A stretch of 64,000 nt of DNA. It comes from Ashinkailepas kermadecensis. Its lineage: Eukaryota; Arthropoda; Thecostraca; Neolepadidae. The stretch's first letter is position 1; each line of letters opens with the position of its first letter. Made by a program: the position numbers and the translations under genes. The notes under the pieces were generated by a model, which was not told the origin of the DNA, made no database searches, and saw only the letters and a program-made list of their open reading frames with translations. The stretch covers positions 62,001 to 126,000 of the forward strand of contig JAOTOM010003662.1 of the NCBI GenBank assembly GCA_034440615.1. Direction: 5' to 3'. Shown here in pieces: positions 44,733 through 56,349 of the stretch.

Positions 44733-45920
44733 ATGCATACGGACATCATCAGGCTGCTGCTATCCATCGCCCTGATTCAAATATTAACCGCCATCACGTC
44801 CCCCGGTCACCCGGGCTCGCAGCGGGCACGGAGCCGTCCCGTCCGTGACGTCATCACCGCCGCGGCATTCGCTCCCGCCAGTCGACAGTCTCACCACTCC
44901 CTGACGGCCAGCCCGACCGAGGGGAGCGTCGCCGTTACAAAAACAGCGCCCAAGAAAACACGCCGGGACGGGCGCGGCGCCACGGGCGGCAGAAGACACG
45001 GATCGCGGGGCGGAACAAGCCATGTGGCAGCTCAGCAGCGCAAAGGGCAGCTTCACCTGGGACTCATCAATGCCGAATCTATCAAACCTAAGCTACTTGA
45101 GCTACACCACGACCCTCGTTCTTGCTGTCTATACCTAGCTGTGGTGACTGAGACCTGGCACCGACCTAGCACCCCCACGCGTCTCATTAACTTCCCTGGT
45201 TACCAAGTAAAACGCGCGGACCGGCCCGACTCTAGCGGTTACGGTGGGGTGGCGATTATCGCCAAGTCAGCGCTAACTATTACCGTTTTGAATATTGCTA
45301 CGCTTCCAAACTGAACATCCAAACTAGAATCACTCTGGGCCAAAGCCAAAGGGAAAAACGGAAAGTATTTCATTCTGGCGGAAATCTATCGTCCTCCTCG
45401 TAACACTCTTCCTGCCTTAAATGCTAACTTCGCTGAGCTCGAAAGACAGGTTCAATCGGCGACACTCAACTTTACCGGCACTTTCTACCTCGCAGGTGAT
45501 CTAACTTGGAACCTCCTCGACACGGCTAATAGCCCCAGCAAAACACACCTTGAGCTTAAAAGCAATTATTCACTTACCGTTACAGTGAAGCGCCCTGCAT
45601 TCGCCACCGGCTCTTTATTGTATCTCATCATAACAAGGAACTATTCACTTACCGTGACAGTGAAGCGCCCTACATTCTCCACTGGCTCTTTATTGGATGT
45701 CATCATAACAAATGCGCCCATTTCTGTCGGCAGAACCAGAGTGAGTTTCTGCCACTACAGTCCTCACAAATGCATAATATGTTCGATTAAAGTAAACAGG
45801 CCTGCCTCAGTTAACACAGCGATAAAGTCACGTTCTTTTGGACGAGTGGATACCTCGGAACTGACCTTGACCTTGGTGAGATCGACTGGTTCCATGTCAC
45901 TGGTCGCATCTCAATAATTG
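44733..45920 (+). pseudogene. LINE endonuclease region
   Basis: Apurinic-endonuclease-type motifs in order: LHLGLINAESIKPK (catalytic Asn), VVTETWHR (catalytic Glu), GYGGVAIIAKS, AEIYRPPRN and LAGDLTWNLLD (Asp/Asn pair). A TGA at 45312-45314 stops the first part. About 75 bp (TVKRPxFxTGSLL) is tandemly duplicated at 45565-45715. The frame is otherwise mostly open to 45917. The N-terminal 100 residues are Arg/Ser/Pro-rich with no zinc knuckle. Confidence 0.65.
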
Positions 45921-46391
45921 ACAAATGGGACACCCTGCTGAGGTTGCTGACACCTATTCTCGACGAGCACCTGCCACTCAGAAACATCAAAATTCGGAAC
46001 GCAAAAGCACATCATGTTAGCGAAGCTTCCAAACAGCTCATGCATCGGCGAAATGAAGCTTTGCACTTGCAAGACAGAAACACATACAAAGTACTTAACA
46101 GACAAGTTCGCTCAGCTATTAGAGCTGACTGCAGGGACGAGATTAGCGGAAAGATAGCTCAGAAAGGCCCATCAGCTGCGTGGCGCGCTATCAAGCCCAT
46201 TATCGACACCAAAAAGGCTCTCACCGAGTTCAACCTCAGGTCCTACCTGAGCAGCTAAATCAATACTTTGTTAGTGTCGGACCTAAAGTATCAGCAGAGG
46301 TCAAACGCCAGGCAAACATGCTTGAACATACACCTCCAAGTTGCCGGCTATCGCGCGTCTCTACCAGCTCCTATAAAATATCACCCATATC
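45921..46391 (+). pseudogene. LINE linker before the reverse transcriptase
   Basis: DEHLPLRNIKIRN, AWRAIKPIIDTKKAL and, in a shifted frame, LPEQLNQYFVSVGPKVSAEV are typical of the EN-RT linker of CR1/L2/Jockey-like elements. It continues across the hAT insertion with LEQLAKIVMYMRSIDACGPEG. Confidence 0.6.
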
Positions 46392-49300
46392 CAGTGTTGG
46401 AAAAATGGCCATTTTTTGGACATTTGGCTGTCCAAAGAATTATACACTCCCAAAAATATCCACTCCTTGGGCTGCCAAACTACCAGATGAAGAGCTAATG
46501 CATAACAAGAAATCCCAACTAGTTCTGTCACTATCAAATAATGATAATTGTTAGCATAGCCCACAGAGCAGCACGCTCAAAGGACTATGTGGTGATCCTT
46601 GACTAGTAGTGAGAATGAGATCCACCAGTTCTAATAATCTTCATCTTGTGTAATCATTTTGGGTCCTTGACACATCAACTTGGCAACATTATTGAAAATA
46701 ATGTCCATTTGTTATTTCAGCTGATTACCAGGGCTGCAGAAACATGCAAAGAGAATGCAAGGAAAAGAACAGAAGATGAGATGCCTGTTAGAGTTGAAGA
46801 ATGACAGGATACCAGCAGAATGGAAGCTAAAGTTGGGATCACTATGCATATGACCATAACAGTGAATATATACAAATATAATGGTGCAAGTAAGTGTATA
46901 CTGGTGCAAATGTAATTGCCTAGTACAAGTGAATAAACAAACATACGTGCCTTCATTCACTTACTTTCCATACACAAAAATTACCTGACCAGAAGTGCTC
47001 AGAAGAATGCAAGACCAAAACTAGAAGGAGAACTGGAGTAGGCAGTACACAACTCGCAACTAGATAGGCATAAAGTGAATGATTTTCCGAATATCTCAGT
47101 AGGTGCAAATCATGCTTTGGCATGGCAGTTTTTATGAGGTGGGAGGGAAAAAAACAACAAAATTGTACTCAGTATCAAATGGGATGGGTGCACCCAACAA
47201 TATCCTGAAACACTTCATAAGTGCAAAATCAAGGTGCATGAATACATGCTTAGGTGCACTGGAGTGACACCAAACCCATAGGAGTAAAAATAATGTATTC
47301 CGACACCAAAATAAGCAGACTAGCCCTTGACGCCAAAGCATTTGTCTGCTGAAAATGATTGTGTTCAGCAGCCTTCAAAATTTAAAAAAAATCAAACAAT
47401 TCTGTCCAAACAAGAACAAAGTCAGAAAGCTTCATCCATTACAGGGCCACCCATTAATGAAGACCCTAGGTAGGTATGCCACTGGGTGCATATGCACTTG
47501 CATGTTGATGTGGATGCAGATGCACCTAGGTAAAACTTACCTACCTAGATTTGCACCAAGTACCTACCTAGTAGGTAGGTACGTACTAGGTAACTGACCT
47601 ACATCTATGCAATCTATCTATAGGTAAGGCATCGCAATATTATCATAGTTCACCCTTCCACACCAATGGCAATGAGAGGCATTCAATTTGAACAATTCAA
47701 TTGAGCCTAATTTCTTACGTAGGACGACACCCACCGACGGGTCGACACCACACCACAGCAATTACTACTCTCACTTAAGGGCCTTGAGTCTCACTTCCCG
47801 CCTACCGGTCCATCAATCATCCAAATACCTACATCCTAACACCAGCGCACTGCACAACTACTTATATTTGCCACACGATATAATCTCTGGACTTCCAAAT
47901 TCAAAACATGAAGTAATCCCCTTCCAATGAAGGAAGCTTGCATGCGTCGCCTGGCTAGTAAAGAAAACTACCACTCTCTGGGACGGATTGGAAATTTAGA
48001 GGCTCTTGGCCGGGGGTGAATCATGCCTCTCCAGCTCCCATTCTTTCGGGAGCTTTTTAAACCACTCCGAAGAAAGGCAATTAATAATTAGCCTTTGAAT
48101 GCTTCCTTAAAGATTGGGATGTTCTACATCAGCTTACGGAAGAGAAAAGGTGCATTTCTGGGTTTTTGAAGCAATCGCAGCCGATCTAAATAAAAGATAT
48201 CAGGTAAAATTTACGCGTGAAAATTTGCCAGATCCGTCCAAGACATTCTCCAAAGCTATTAAGACTTTGTGGCAAAATAGACCACCAGATAACCAGAAAT
48301 TTCGGTGTCTTTTGATTTCATGACATACATTGTTTCAGAGCGCCACATATTCGTGACACAAATACTGTTTATGCCACTCGGACACAGATATTCTACAACT
48401 CGGCAAACATAAAATTTGACTGTGTGGATTTAATCTGGGTGGCCCACAGTTAAGATACTAAAGTACAGATTTAAGATAATTGAAGACAATAATTATTCCT
48501 TGAATTTTTCGGGGGATTTATCTTATCACAATTTATTTTTTAGCCTTTTCTGTAGGTCATAGCTGTTCAATAGGGTCCGTATCGAAACATCCAAAAAACT
48601 AACATAGCCTTGGGTCATAGTTCCTCGCCGGCTATGCAAATTGTCCATATCCGCCGCACTAAATACCATTAACCACAATTGCGTATTTATCCGCCGCGTG
48701 GTGTTTACTTCTTCCTTCCATTGCGTTTCGACCAGGTGAGGTAAGGTTGGGTCCATTCTTTCGTTTTTTGTCTGGTTGCGAAGTACAAGAAAATCTGGTG
48801 CTGTAGTTTCTCATTCCTTGGACTTCGTTTTTTAATGCAATGTTTATGAATGTGCTGAAAATGATTTGACCACTCGTCTCCTCTGCAAATGCATGCTTTT
48901 CACTTGCGAGGGAATATAACACCCAAAAAAGGGCTTGAAGTTGGGTAATTACTAATATACCTTAAAAGGTAATGTTCACAATAACAAAAGAAGATGGGGC
49001 ATAGCCAGCTTCACCTCCCGTAACCTTCCATGCATGACATATTTTTTTTTTTTTTAAATCCAAACAATTTTGTTTCTCAAATTTCAAAAGGAAAGACCCA
49101 ACATATGATAGCCTGAAATGTTTTTGAAGAAAAAAATAACCTTTTTTAAACAAATTTGCCTACATTTTTATCAAACCTATCAAAGCCTAACCTAACATAA
49201 CCTAACCAAACTGTACCCATTCTCTGTATGCTTCACGGAGGTAAAATATGTAAATTTGTGTTTTAAGGTGTTTTATGAAATCTCGGCATTTTCATTGAAA

Positions 49301-50177
49301 TGCTTACTTTTCAGATTGTGAGCAAAATAACACCAAGAATGGGCTATGAGTTATGTAGCATAGCATAAAAATAAATGTTTAAAAAATAAAATATGCAACA
49401 TAACCTAACATAACCTCCCCTTGGAAAAAAAAAATATAAAAAAGAAAACTGCAAAGAAATTTGTTCTTTGAAAAATTTCACAATTTAAAAACCTAACCAA
49501 ACCTAACCTGACCTAACATTAGCTGCTTTTGAAGGAAAAAAATAACTTCAATTCTTAAAAGAATCCAAAAATTTTCCAACTTCAACAACTGAACTAACCT
49601 AACCTAACAAAACCTAACTCATTTGCTTCCTTCATGGAGGAAAATGTGTATAAAAACTTGTCTTGTTGCCACCTTAAAGCATAATAATACGAGTAAAATG
49701 TGTATAAAACTTGCCTTGTTGTTAGTTTATACTGCAATAATACCCAAACTTCTCAGCTATGCTGTCGACAAATCTTGCCAAGATTCTTGGCACTGCTGCT
49801 AACAGCACCACAGCAAAATTATGGGCTGGTAGGTTTTTTGGAGTACCATGTTTATGAAGGTGACTTAGATGATGGAACCACTTGTTTTCTGTGCAAATGC
49901 TTACTTTTCAGGTTGTGAGCAAAATAATGCCCAAAAGGCAACATAGTATAAAATAATTGGAGGGTGTTTTATTCTTCATCCCAGGAAACATCCACTCAAT
50001 TTTAGGAAATGCGTACTCTCCACTACCTAGTGTTTCTAGGGTATCCACCATATTTTGGTAAATCCCAAAATTATACCCTCCATTATTTGGTGCTTCTCAA
50101 GGTTATACACTCCATATTTTGGCTAGCCCAAAAATTATACACTGAGTCCAAGACTGAGAAGTGAAAATCCAACACTG
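46392..50177. mobile_element. hAT-type DNA transposon, apparently non-autonomous, 3786 bp
   Basis: Terminal inverted repeats CAGTGTTGGA (46392) and its complement TCCAACACTG (ending 50177), flanked by identical 8-bp duplications CCCATATC (46384-46391, 50178-50185). An 8-bp duplication and CAGNG ends are the hAT signature. It interrupts the LINE frame precisely. The interior is AT-rich with no recognisable transposase; a short frame at 48114-48323 has no motif. It contains CCTAA-rich stretches (49188-49620) and a perfect 11-bp palindrome at 47560-47582. Confidence 0.8.
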
Positions 50178-50185
50178 CCCATATC

Positions 50186-51612
50186 CCTCGAACAGCTAGC
50201 AAAAATTGTCATGTACATGAGAAGCATAGATGCTTGCGGACCCGAAGGGATCTGTATTAAGGTTATCAAATTTCTGTTCTTTTTTATCGGAGAAGTTCTG
50301 CTCAACATTATACATTATAAACACATGCCTGACTACAGCTGATATCCTCCCACCCCACTTCGAAACAGTCAATAGTAACTCCCATTTACAAATCAGGACA
50401 TCTTTCGGATCCCTCTAATTTTGGGCCCATCTCATTGGTTCCGATTATCGCCAAAATCACAGAGATGGTAGTGCAGAAACAACTTTATCACTATCTGAGC
50501 TCAAACCACCTACTGGTCTAAACTCAGCACGATTTCAGACCACACCACTCTACGGAAACCGCCCTCATCTCAGTCACGGACAGGGGGACGAGTGGTCTAG
50601 GGGTAAGATTCTCGTCTCGCAATCGAAAGATTGTGGGTTCGAATCTCACCTGTCGCTACTCTTCGCCCGCAACCAATCGGCGTGAGCGATTGGCGACGCG
50701 ATATGACTCAACGGTTGACGTGTCGTAAAACCAATAACCATCCAACCAATCAGTCACGGACAAAATACTAGCAGCAATGGACCGATCGGAAGTAGCTCTC
50801 TTTTGCATTCTGGACCTCAGTAAATCCTTGGACGTAATAGACCACACCAAACTGCTCACTAAACTAGAACTCCATGGAATCGATACTGACTGGTTTAGGG
50901 CATATATTGGGAAGTAACACGCAGGCTGTTAGCATTTCAGATAAACCCAGAAACAGGCATCTCTCCTCCTTTCTCCCTAAAAACATACGTGTTTTTCAAG
51001 GCTCATCACTATGTCCACTCCTCTATTGCATCTTTTCGAACGACCTCAGCTTGTACGTCCCGGTAGCACACGTCACTCAGTTGGCAGACGACACCCAGGT
51101 CCTCATGTCCGGTCCGAAATCTGATCTCCCACGTCTGATGTCAGATGGAGACCTGTCTGAGCCAACTCTACGACAACTTCCTGGATAACGGTTTGAAGGT
51201 AAACCCGACACAAACTCAGCTTCTCACGTTCGGATCGCGTCAAAATCTTCGCAATATTACCCCGATACGAGGGTGCTTTAGGGACGCCGTGATAGATGAG
51301 AGCCATTCGTGTAGGAACCTTGGGGTGACATTTGATCGCCACATGTCGTGGGATTCCCATGTAGCTGTTGTGGTCCGCAAGTGCAATGGATTACTTCTGG
51401 CCCTGAGCCATCTGCGTCACCATCTGCCCACCAGTACCCCCTTCACTATAGTAAATAGCCTAGTTACATTCAATATCCGCTACTGCATATCTGTTTACGG
51501 GAACGGGTCAGCAGCCAACATCCACATACTAGACATGATAATTAACTTCGCCACTAGAGTCGTGTCAGGTCTACGGATATATGATTGTAGCCGCCAAGTG
51601 AACGGCTGGTTG
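50186..51612 (+). pseudogene. LINE reverse transcriptase
   Basis: Scattered over frames are VTPIYKSGHLSDPSNFGPIS (finger region), HDFRPHHSTETALISVTD, ALFCILDLSKSLDVIDHTKL (first catalytic Asp region), QGSSLCPLLYCIFSNDLSLY, and QLADDTQVLMSG where the usual F/YADD box reads LADD. GLKVNPTQTQLLTFGS and LGVTFDRHMSWDSHV then mark the thumb. Multiple frameshifts and stops are present, and a SINE interrupts it at 50583. Confidence 0.7.
50583..50749 (+). mobile_element. tRNA-derived SINE, 167 bp, with 13-bp target duplication
   Basis: GAGTGGTCTAGGGGTAAGAT (A-box) and GGGTTCGAATCTCACC (B-box and T-arm) mark a tRNA-like head, with an unrelated body of about 95 bp. Flanked by identical TCAGTCACGGACA at 50570-50582 and 50750-50762. 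The anticodon stem is degenerate. Removing it rejoins the LINE frame. Confidence 0.8.
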
Positions 51613-52110
51613 GATTGGTGTGTGTAAGAGACCTTGACCCCTCTAAGTAGCTTGGACTAAGTAGATCGACCGCCGCGCCACGTGATGTTCATGTCTAGTG
51701 CTGAACTATATTTTGTGTTACTCCGCGCGCAACAATACTGAGTTGACGACAAGGACAGTTTTGAAGGCGTGTGTTAGTTTGCAATGGAGGCTCCGTGGGT
51801 GCAGTGATTGGTGAGGTGTGGAGCGGCAGAACCTCGGTAGGTATTCTCGCGCAGCGCGCCATGTTCACATGTGTTAGTATAGTTATATGATAATGCAGAA
51901 GACATGGACTGCACATACATGTTCGCGTGGTTGTACTTGTTTATCTTTGTTCCGTAGGCTGTTAGGCTGATTGATTGTGGTCGGTGGTGTTTTAATGTGA
52001 CACGTTTTCCGGAAACCGCATCAAAACCGTGCAAACAATAAAGCATAAGCATGCGAGTTACGAATCTGCAGCCAAGGCATGGGCATCGAGATCACGCGAC
52101 TACAATGATT
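51613..52110. mobile_element. unclassified insertion in the LINE
   Basis: Separates NGWLDW (51600) from LTAADLHLFRSFTLLHKII (about 52130). Starts near TGTGTGTAAGAGACC and has AATAAAGC near 52038. Could be a solo LTR, but no clear target duplication was found. Confidence 0.35.
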
Positions 52111-52410
52111 GTACTTCTGATGCCCGTAACGGGTCTCCTCACCGCAGCTGATCTGCATCTATTTCGCAGCTTTACTTTGCTCCACAAGATCATTCTGATG
52201 GATGAGCCACCGCACATTGCCCGTCAAATCACTGAAAACTCTGCCATGCGAAACCGTCATACACGTGCAGACGACCACCTGCACCTGCCAGCCATACACA
52301 GAGGCGGGCCGCAGGAGATTTCACTACTCGTCTGTCTTCCACTACATATAACAAACTTCCTACTGAAACAAACACATCGAGGCTGTCTAACTTCAAGAAA
52401 CATGCACTAG
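52111..52410 (+). pseudogene. LINE C-terminal fragment
   Basis: LTAADLHLFRSFTLLHKIIL and the following basic region match the segment that normally follows the reverse transcriptase in CR1/L2/Jockey-like LINEs. The frame ends at 52410. Confidence 0.5.
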
Positions 52411-54293
52411 CTTATCTCCACGAACAACACTAGTCACACAAAAACTTACACAATGGATGTGTGTACACAATGAACTCACCTTTAGGCCATCGCTTTCCTA
52501 TCACTTCTATAAACTACTCGCGAACATGAGGTTGAAAACTCCTTGGCACTGTCACTTTCTTGTCAGCTCCTACAACCGAACGTTAGGTATGCCAAGTATA
52601 AAAAATAATTATTTATTTAAAAAAAAAAATTTGATGGGGAAAATGTCATTCGATGCAGAATGACCTTTCACATACATTAAGCTGTTGTTCATACCCAAAA
52701 ATCATAGGCATTTCAGGGGGATGAATAAGGGAGAAATGCACCAACATGTCCCCCAAAATGACTGCCTGGACACTTCTTCGGTACACCCAAAATTTTCAAA
52801 ATGGTCTCAAAATGTGTACAATGAATATTTAGGGAAATTTAGAAAGTTCCAGCTCAATAGCTCTCAGAATTTGGCAATGGCACACAAAACACACTTCAGG
52901 GGGCTTCTGAAGCCTTGATCTGAAGATCTTGATATGATATTTTTTTAGATATTCCTTCCAACATCATCTAATTATTGTTTTTAGGTTTGTTCGAGAAATT
53001 GTTTCATCATTGCAAAATAAATCAATGCAGAAAAGGTTTTCTTAATGAAGAAACCATTTTTTGTGTAAAGGTAATACAAGCCGATAAATACAATGGCTCT
53101 ACCTACCAACTTGGTGAGAGCTCAGGGCAATTTCCTACCAGAATTTGGCCTGGTAGATCCAGTACTAGCACATTTGTATAACTGAACTGAAGGTACAAAT
53201 CCTTTAACCTTATTTACCAGACTCGCCTCCAATTTCCCATGCCTGTCTCCACCTTCCTCCAACACCGAATGAATCATTGCGGATTTGATATGGCTCTTTA
53301 ACCCATGGATGCTTTGATACACAGTGCCGCTTCAGGTTTCTTCTTTCACCACTGAATTTACACACACCACCATCCTTGGATTTTTCACCACACTGGACAA
53401 TCTGCCTTGAGAGCCAGTTTGAAGTTGAAGGCCTTGCTCTCTTTGCTGGCTTTTTATCCCCATGCTTTCTTGTCGAGGCTCATCTGGATCTGAGCCCACG
53501 CCAGTAGATCCAGGCATATTTGGCATGCCTAGTCTTCTCTCAGGATTATATCTCTGCAAAAATCGGCTCCTGAACGGATAGTTTAATCACCTACTACCAC
53601 CTAGGTAGGTATCTGTTGCAGGAACTTGATAGGCAACTGTTACCGTGACGAGACAGACGAGACCAAACAGAACGCGTCCTTCGAAGCAAAACTCAAGCAC
53701 CCAATGCGCTCGATTCTCATTGGCTCAGCAGAGAGCTTCCATCTCCGCCGGCGCTACCAAATTTGGGCCAGCAGCACATTTGCCAAGCTCACGACCAAAA
53801 TTCGACAACATTCCTGAGTGTCTCATTTTGTCACCGGTGAGACACCGGCGGTCCGGGAGACGCCGCATGCTAACGCAATGGCGCGTCGGTTTGGACGGTA
53901 AGCGTAACGTTCGCCAAGATCCTTGTCCTAATTTCCGCCAACATTCAGGCGACAAAAAGGACAAGGTGCACAAGTTTTTTTGTTCTTTTTTACTTGTTTT
54001 GCTAATTTTTATCACTTTTATAAGTGCTTTCTGAGTGAGGCGAGAGAATGAGAGTAGGTGCATAGGTAGGCATATTAACAGTGCCAGCACTGGCTTTTGT
54101 GTCTCCTCTGGGCCTCTTTCAGTTAGCAATTGTGTCACCGGAGTAAACGGCAGAACGATGACTTTTTTTACCTCTGCCCAGACTGTCCATAACAGCCACG
54201 GTATGTGGAGGGCATGTCTAGTAAAATGAATAAATAAATAAATGTTGTCGCAAAGATAGTAAATCTCGCTCACAGGTCGGTGTCAATCCTCCT
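52411..54293. other. no gene seen
   Basis: AT-rich to about 53150, then moderate GC. No motif-bearing ORF on either strand. Frames at 53645-54034 (+) and 53725-54273 (-) overlap and look fortuitous. Confidence 0.4.
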
Positions 54294-54557
54294 GTGGATC
54301 ATGCACATTATGTAAGTGGGGCCAGTTCGATAAATCTGCCACCTTCAGTTGGGAAGTTCTGGTTTGAAGGTAAGCTGAAGGTTGGCTCAGTTGTTCTCAT
54401 CCGTGAGGATAACGCCCCGCGGATCAAGTGGATCGCTTGTGTAGTCACCAAGATCTATCCTGGCAGAGACTGTACGTTAAGATCGGCGGAAGTGCGAACT
54501 TCCAAGGACCTGAGGAGGCACGCTATCCAGCAACTGTGTGACCTTAAGGTGGTGTGA
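54294..54557 (+). pseudogene. BEL/Pao pol C-terminus (DUF5641-like)
   Basis: KLKVGSVVLIREDNAPRIKW, then VVTKIYPGRDCTLRSAEVRT, is the DUF5641 signature (GDLVLI..DN.PR..W..G.V....PG.DG..R...V.T) found after the integrase of BEL/Pao elements. It lies on the same strand as the gag at 43.3 kb. The rest of pol is missing. Confidence 0.65.
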
Positions 54558-55134
54558 TAGTGTGACATGGAAACACTGATATAGTGATCTAGACAGTGAC
54601 ACCTTGTCTTTGAGTGTCCTCATTCTTACCGTTACCTTTCTCGCATCAGCAGTAGAAGCGTTTGTGTTTGAAGTAGATGCCTTCACTTCAAAAAGGCGAG
54701 AGAATATTGGAGATTAATTGAGGTGAGTTGTGGGTTGCATGGTGCTGCCCTCTATTGTACAAGGTATCTCAAAATGCATGGAACCCATGTCACTGCTAAT
54801 TACTCTGCCAATATTAATGTTCTTGTTCGGCTTTCAGATTTGTTGAAGAGAGGAGACCATAACAACTAATAATGATCCACCAAGGAGCCACCAAGCAACG
54901 CTCCACAACGACGCCACTGGATCTTTGACCCGTCAGATGGTGAGCAGGCGAGCGCTGCTGTATGTAGTCGTCGTGGAGTCTGACTCTGAGCAAGATAGCT
55001 AACCACTGGCACACGTGGTGTCGGAAAGCCATACGGCGCCAACGCTTACCCATTTCTTTGGTCAGCTCAGCCGGGACCTGACCGAAGAAACTGACAAAAA
55101 GATGGCTCCGCCACGGATGGTGTCGGGCTGAAGC
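54558..55134. other. no gene seen; possible BEL/Pao 3' region
   Basis: No ORF. It follows directly on the DUF5641 fragment, so it may contain 3' LTR sequence. No repeat partner was found. Confidence 0.3.
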
Positions 55135-55677
55135 TTGCTACTCCTTCACGCCATGGCTCCATGCTTCTGTCGCACGACGGTGCGTAGGTACCTGACAGAC
55201 TGCTGGACCACAGTAAGTACGAGAGAAACCGGCACTCGACCAATCATAAGCCTGTGTGGGGCGCACATTTCGCACAGGCTGGCGATCGCCCTCGAAGAAA
55301 GTGGTGCGAAGCGGGAGGTGCGAGCCACGTACATGTGGCTGTTTGGCAAAATGCAAAAGGCCACCCACCTGGAACAGCTCGACGAGCGATTCATCCAGGT
55401 GTGCCGGCTGGCTCTATCCCCGATTCCTGAGGCCCAATACACCGAGGGCTTGCCTAACGTGTGCGACAACGCTACGAGGCGACCAACTGCAGCCTCTGGG
55501 CCAACCAAGCGACCTGCCGTCTCATCACCGTCAACCGGGCGGCCTGCCGTCTCGGCACCAACCAAGCGACCCATCGTCTCAGCGCTAACCAAGCGACCCG
55601 CCATTCTAGCGCCAATCAAGCGACGGCCACACCCGTCTATGGTGGAAAATAGTTCCAGAAGACAATACACAAGGTAA
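55135..55677 (+). CDS. unrecognised ORF with a Pro-rich repeat tail
   Basis: 180 codons. Residues 1-95 include ISLCGAHISHRLAIALEESG and VCRLALSPIPEAQY. The C-x2-H-x3-H spacing and the Thr/Asp-rich start (LTDCWTTVSTRE) recall uncharacterised transposon proteins of marine invertebrates with a C..H..H core, but I cannot assign it. Residues 112-170 are about five imperfect 10-residue repeats (TKRPAVSAP type, 30-bp units). The antisense frame is open too. It is likely a transposon fragment, and the start is uncertain. Confidence 0.3.
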   Translation: MLLLHAMAPCFCRTTVRRYLTDCWTTVSTRETGTRPIISLCGAHISHRLAIALEESGAKREVRATYMWLFGKMQKATHLEQLDERFIQVCRLALSPIPEAQYTEGLPNVCDNATRRPTAASGPTKRPAVSSPSTGRPAVSAPTKRPIVSALTKRPAILAPIKRRPHPSMVENSSRRQYTR

Positions 55678-56029
55678 CAATATTCGCAATATATCACTGT
55701 AAGTGGCCATGAAATTGACGTCTAAACGCAATCTAACTTTCATAAATGCACCTTGCATCATATTTTATAGAGGCAGAGTGTCATAAATTGTAACTATATT
55801 ATCCGCGCACACACTAGTGAGCATCCGGGCGCGCTTGTCGCGGGCGCACATTTCAGAGTTCTTGAACGACATCATGAACTTACCTGTTTTCTCTATTTAC
55901 TGGAGATGCCCCCGATGTCCCCACGAAAATTGCGTCTGACGCATAACGCACTAGCCACGTCTGCATCAGTAGGTTAATGGCGGGTATAGATGACAGAAAA
56001 TGTAAGTTCAAAGAGGCATTTAAAAAGGT
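55678..56029. other. no gene seen
   Basis: Unique sequence without motifs. Confidence 0.4.
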
Positions 56030-56138
56030 TGCGTGTAAAGAAAGCATACGACCTTCAATATACCAGGAGGTGCTGAGTTGACATCAAAAGTAACGTTAAG
56101 GATTATACTTTATTGCTCAACGTTTCGGCCAGGGGCCA

Positions 56139-56145
56139 TCGTCAG
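56139..56145 (-). ncRNA. hammerhead-like core, left repeat
   Basis: TCGTCAG (CTGACGA on the minus strand) followed on that strand by a GGCC/GGCC stem and GAAAC. Mirror copy of the right-hand motif. Confidence 0.4.
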
Positions 56146-56349
56146 GAGTGATATAAAAATGTCAAGTTTAGCAATTGAAAAAAAAACACGCGAGAAAAAA
56201 AGCGTGCACGTTGATACAGGTGTGGCACGTTCTTCTACCAGCAGGGCAGTAGGGCGTGCCACACCTGTATCAACGGGCTCAAAGGTAGATGCACGCGAAA
56301 AAACTTAGTTTATAAAATAACGTGCAACCGCTGTCTTGGAATATTTTAG

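Larger units (their letters stand above)
44733..52410 (+). mobile_element. decayed non-LTR retrotransposon (LINE), with nested insertions
   Basis: Endonuclease, linker and reverse transcriptase segments occur in order over 7.7 kb. About 4.4 kb of that is later insertions: a hAT-type element, a SINE and an unclassified 0.5-kb segment. Motif style suggests the CR1/L2/Jockey group; the clade is unresolved. The sequence at 44270-44730 may be its 5' region. Confidence 0.7.

Noticed and set aside
48033..48058. Bacterial-style terminator: AGCTCCC hairpin with T run
   Set aside because: Single occurrence inside an AT-rich eukaryotic transposon with no bacterial gene nearby.
50583..50660. A functional tRNA gene
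   Set aside because: The anticodon stem does not pair, there is a long unrelated body, and target duplications show a SINE.
53645..54273. Opposed frames of 129 and 182 codons
   Set aside because: They overlap on opposite strands with no recognisable motif or splice context.
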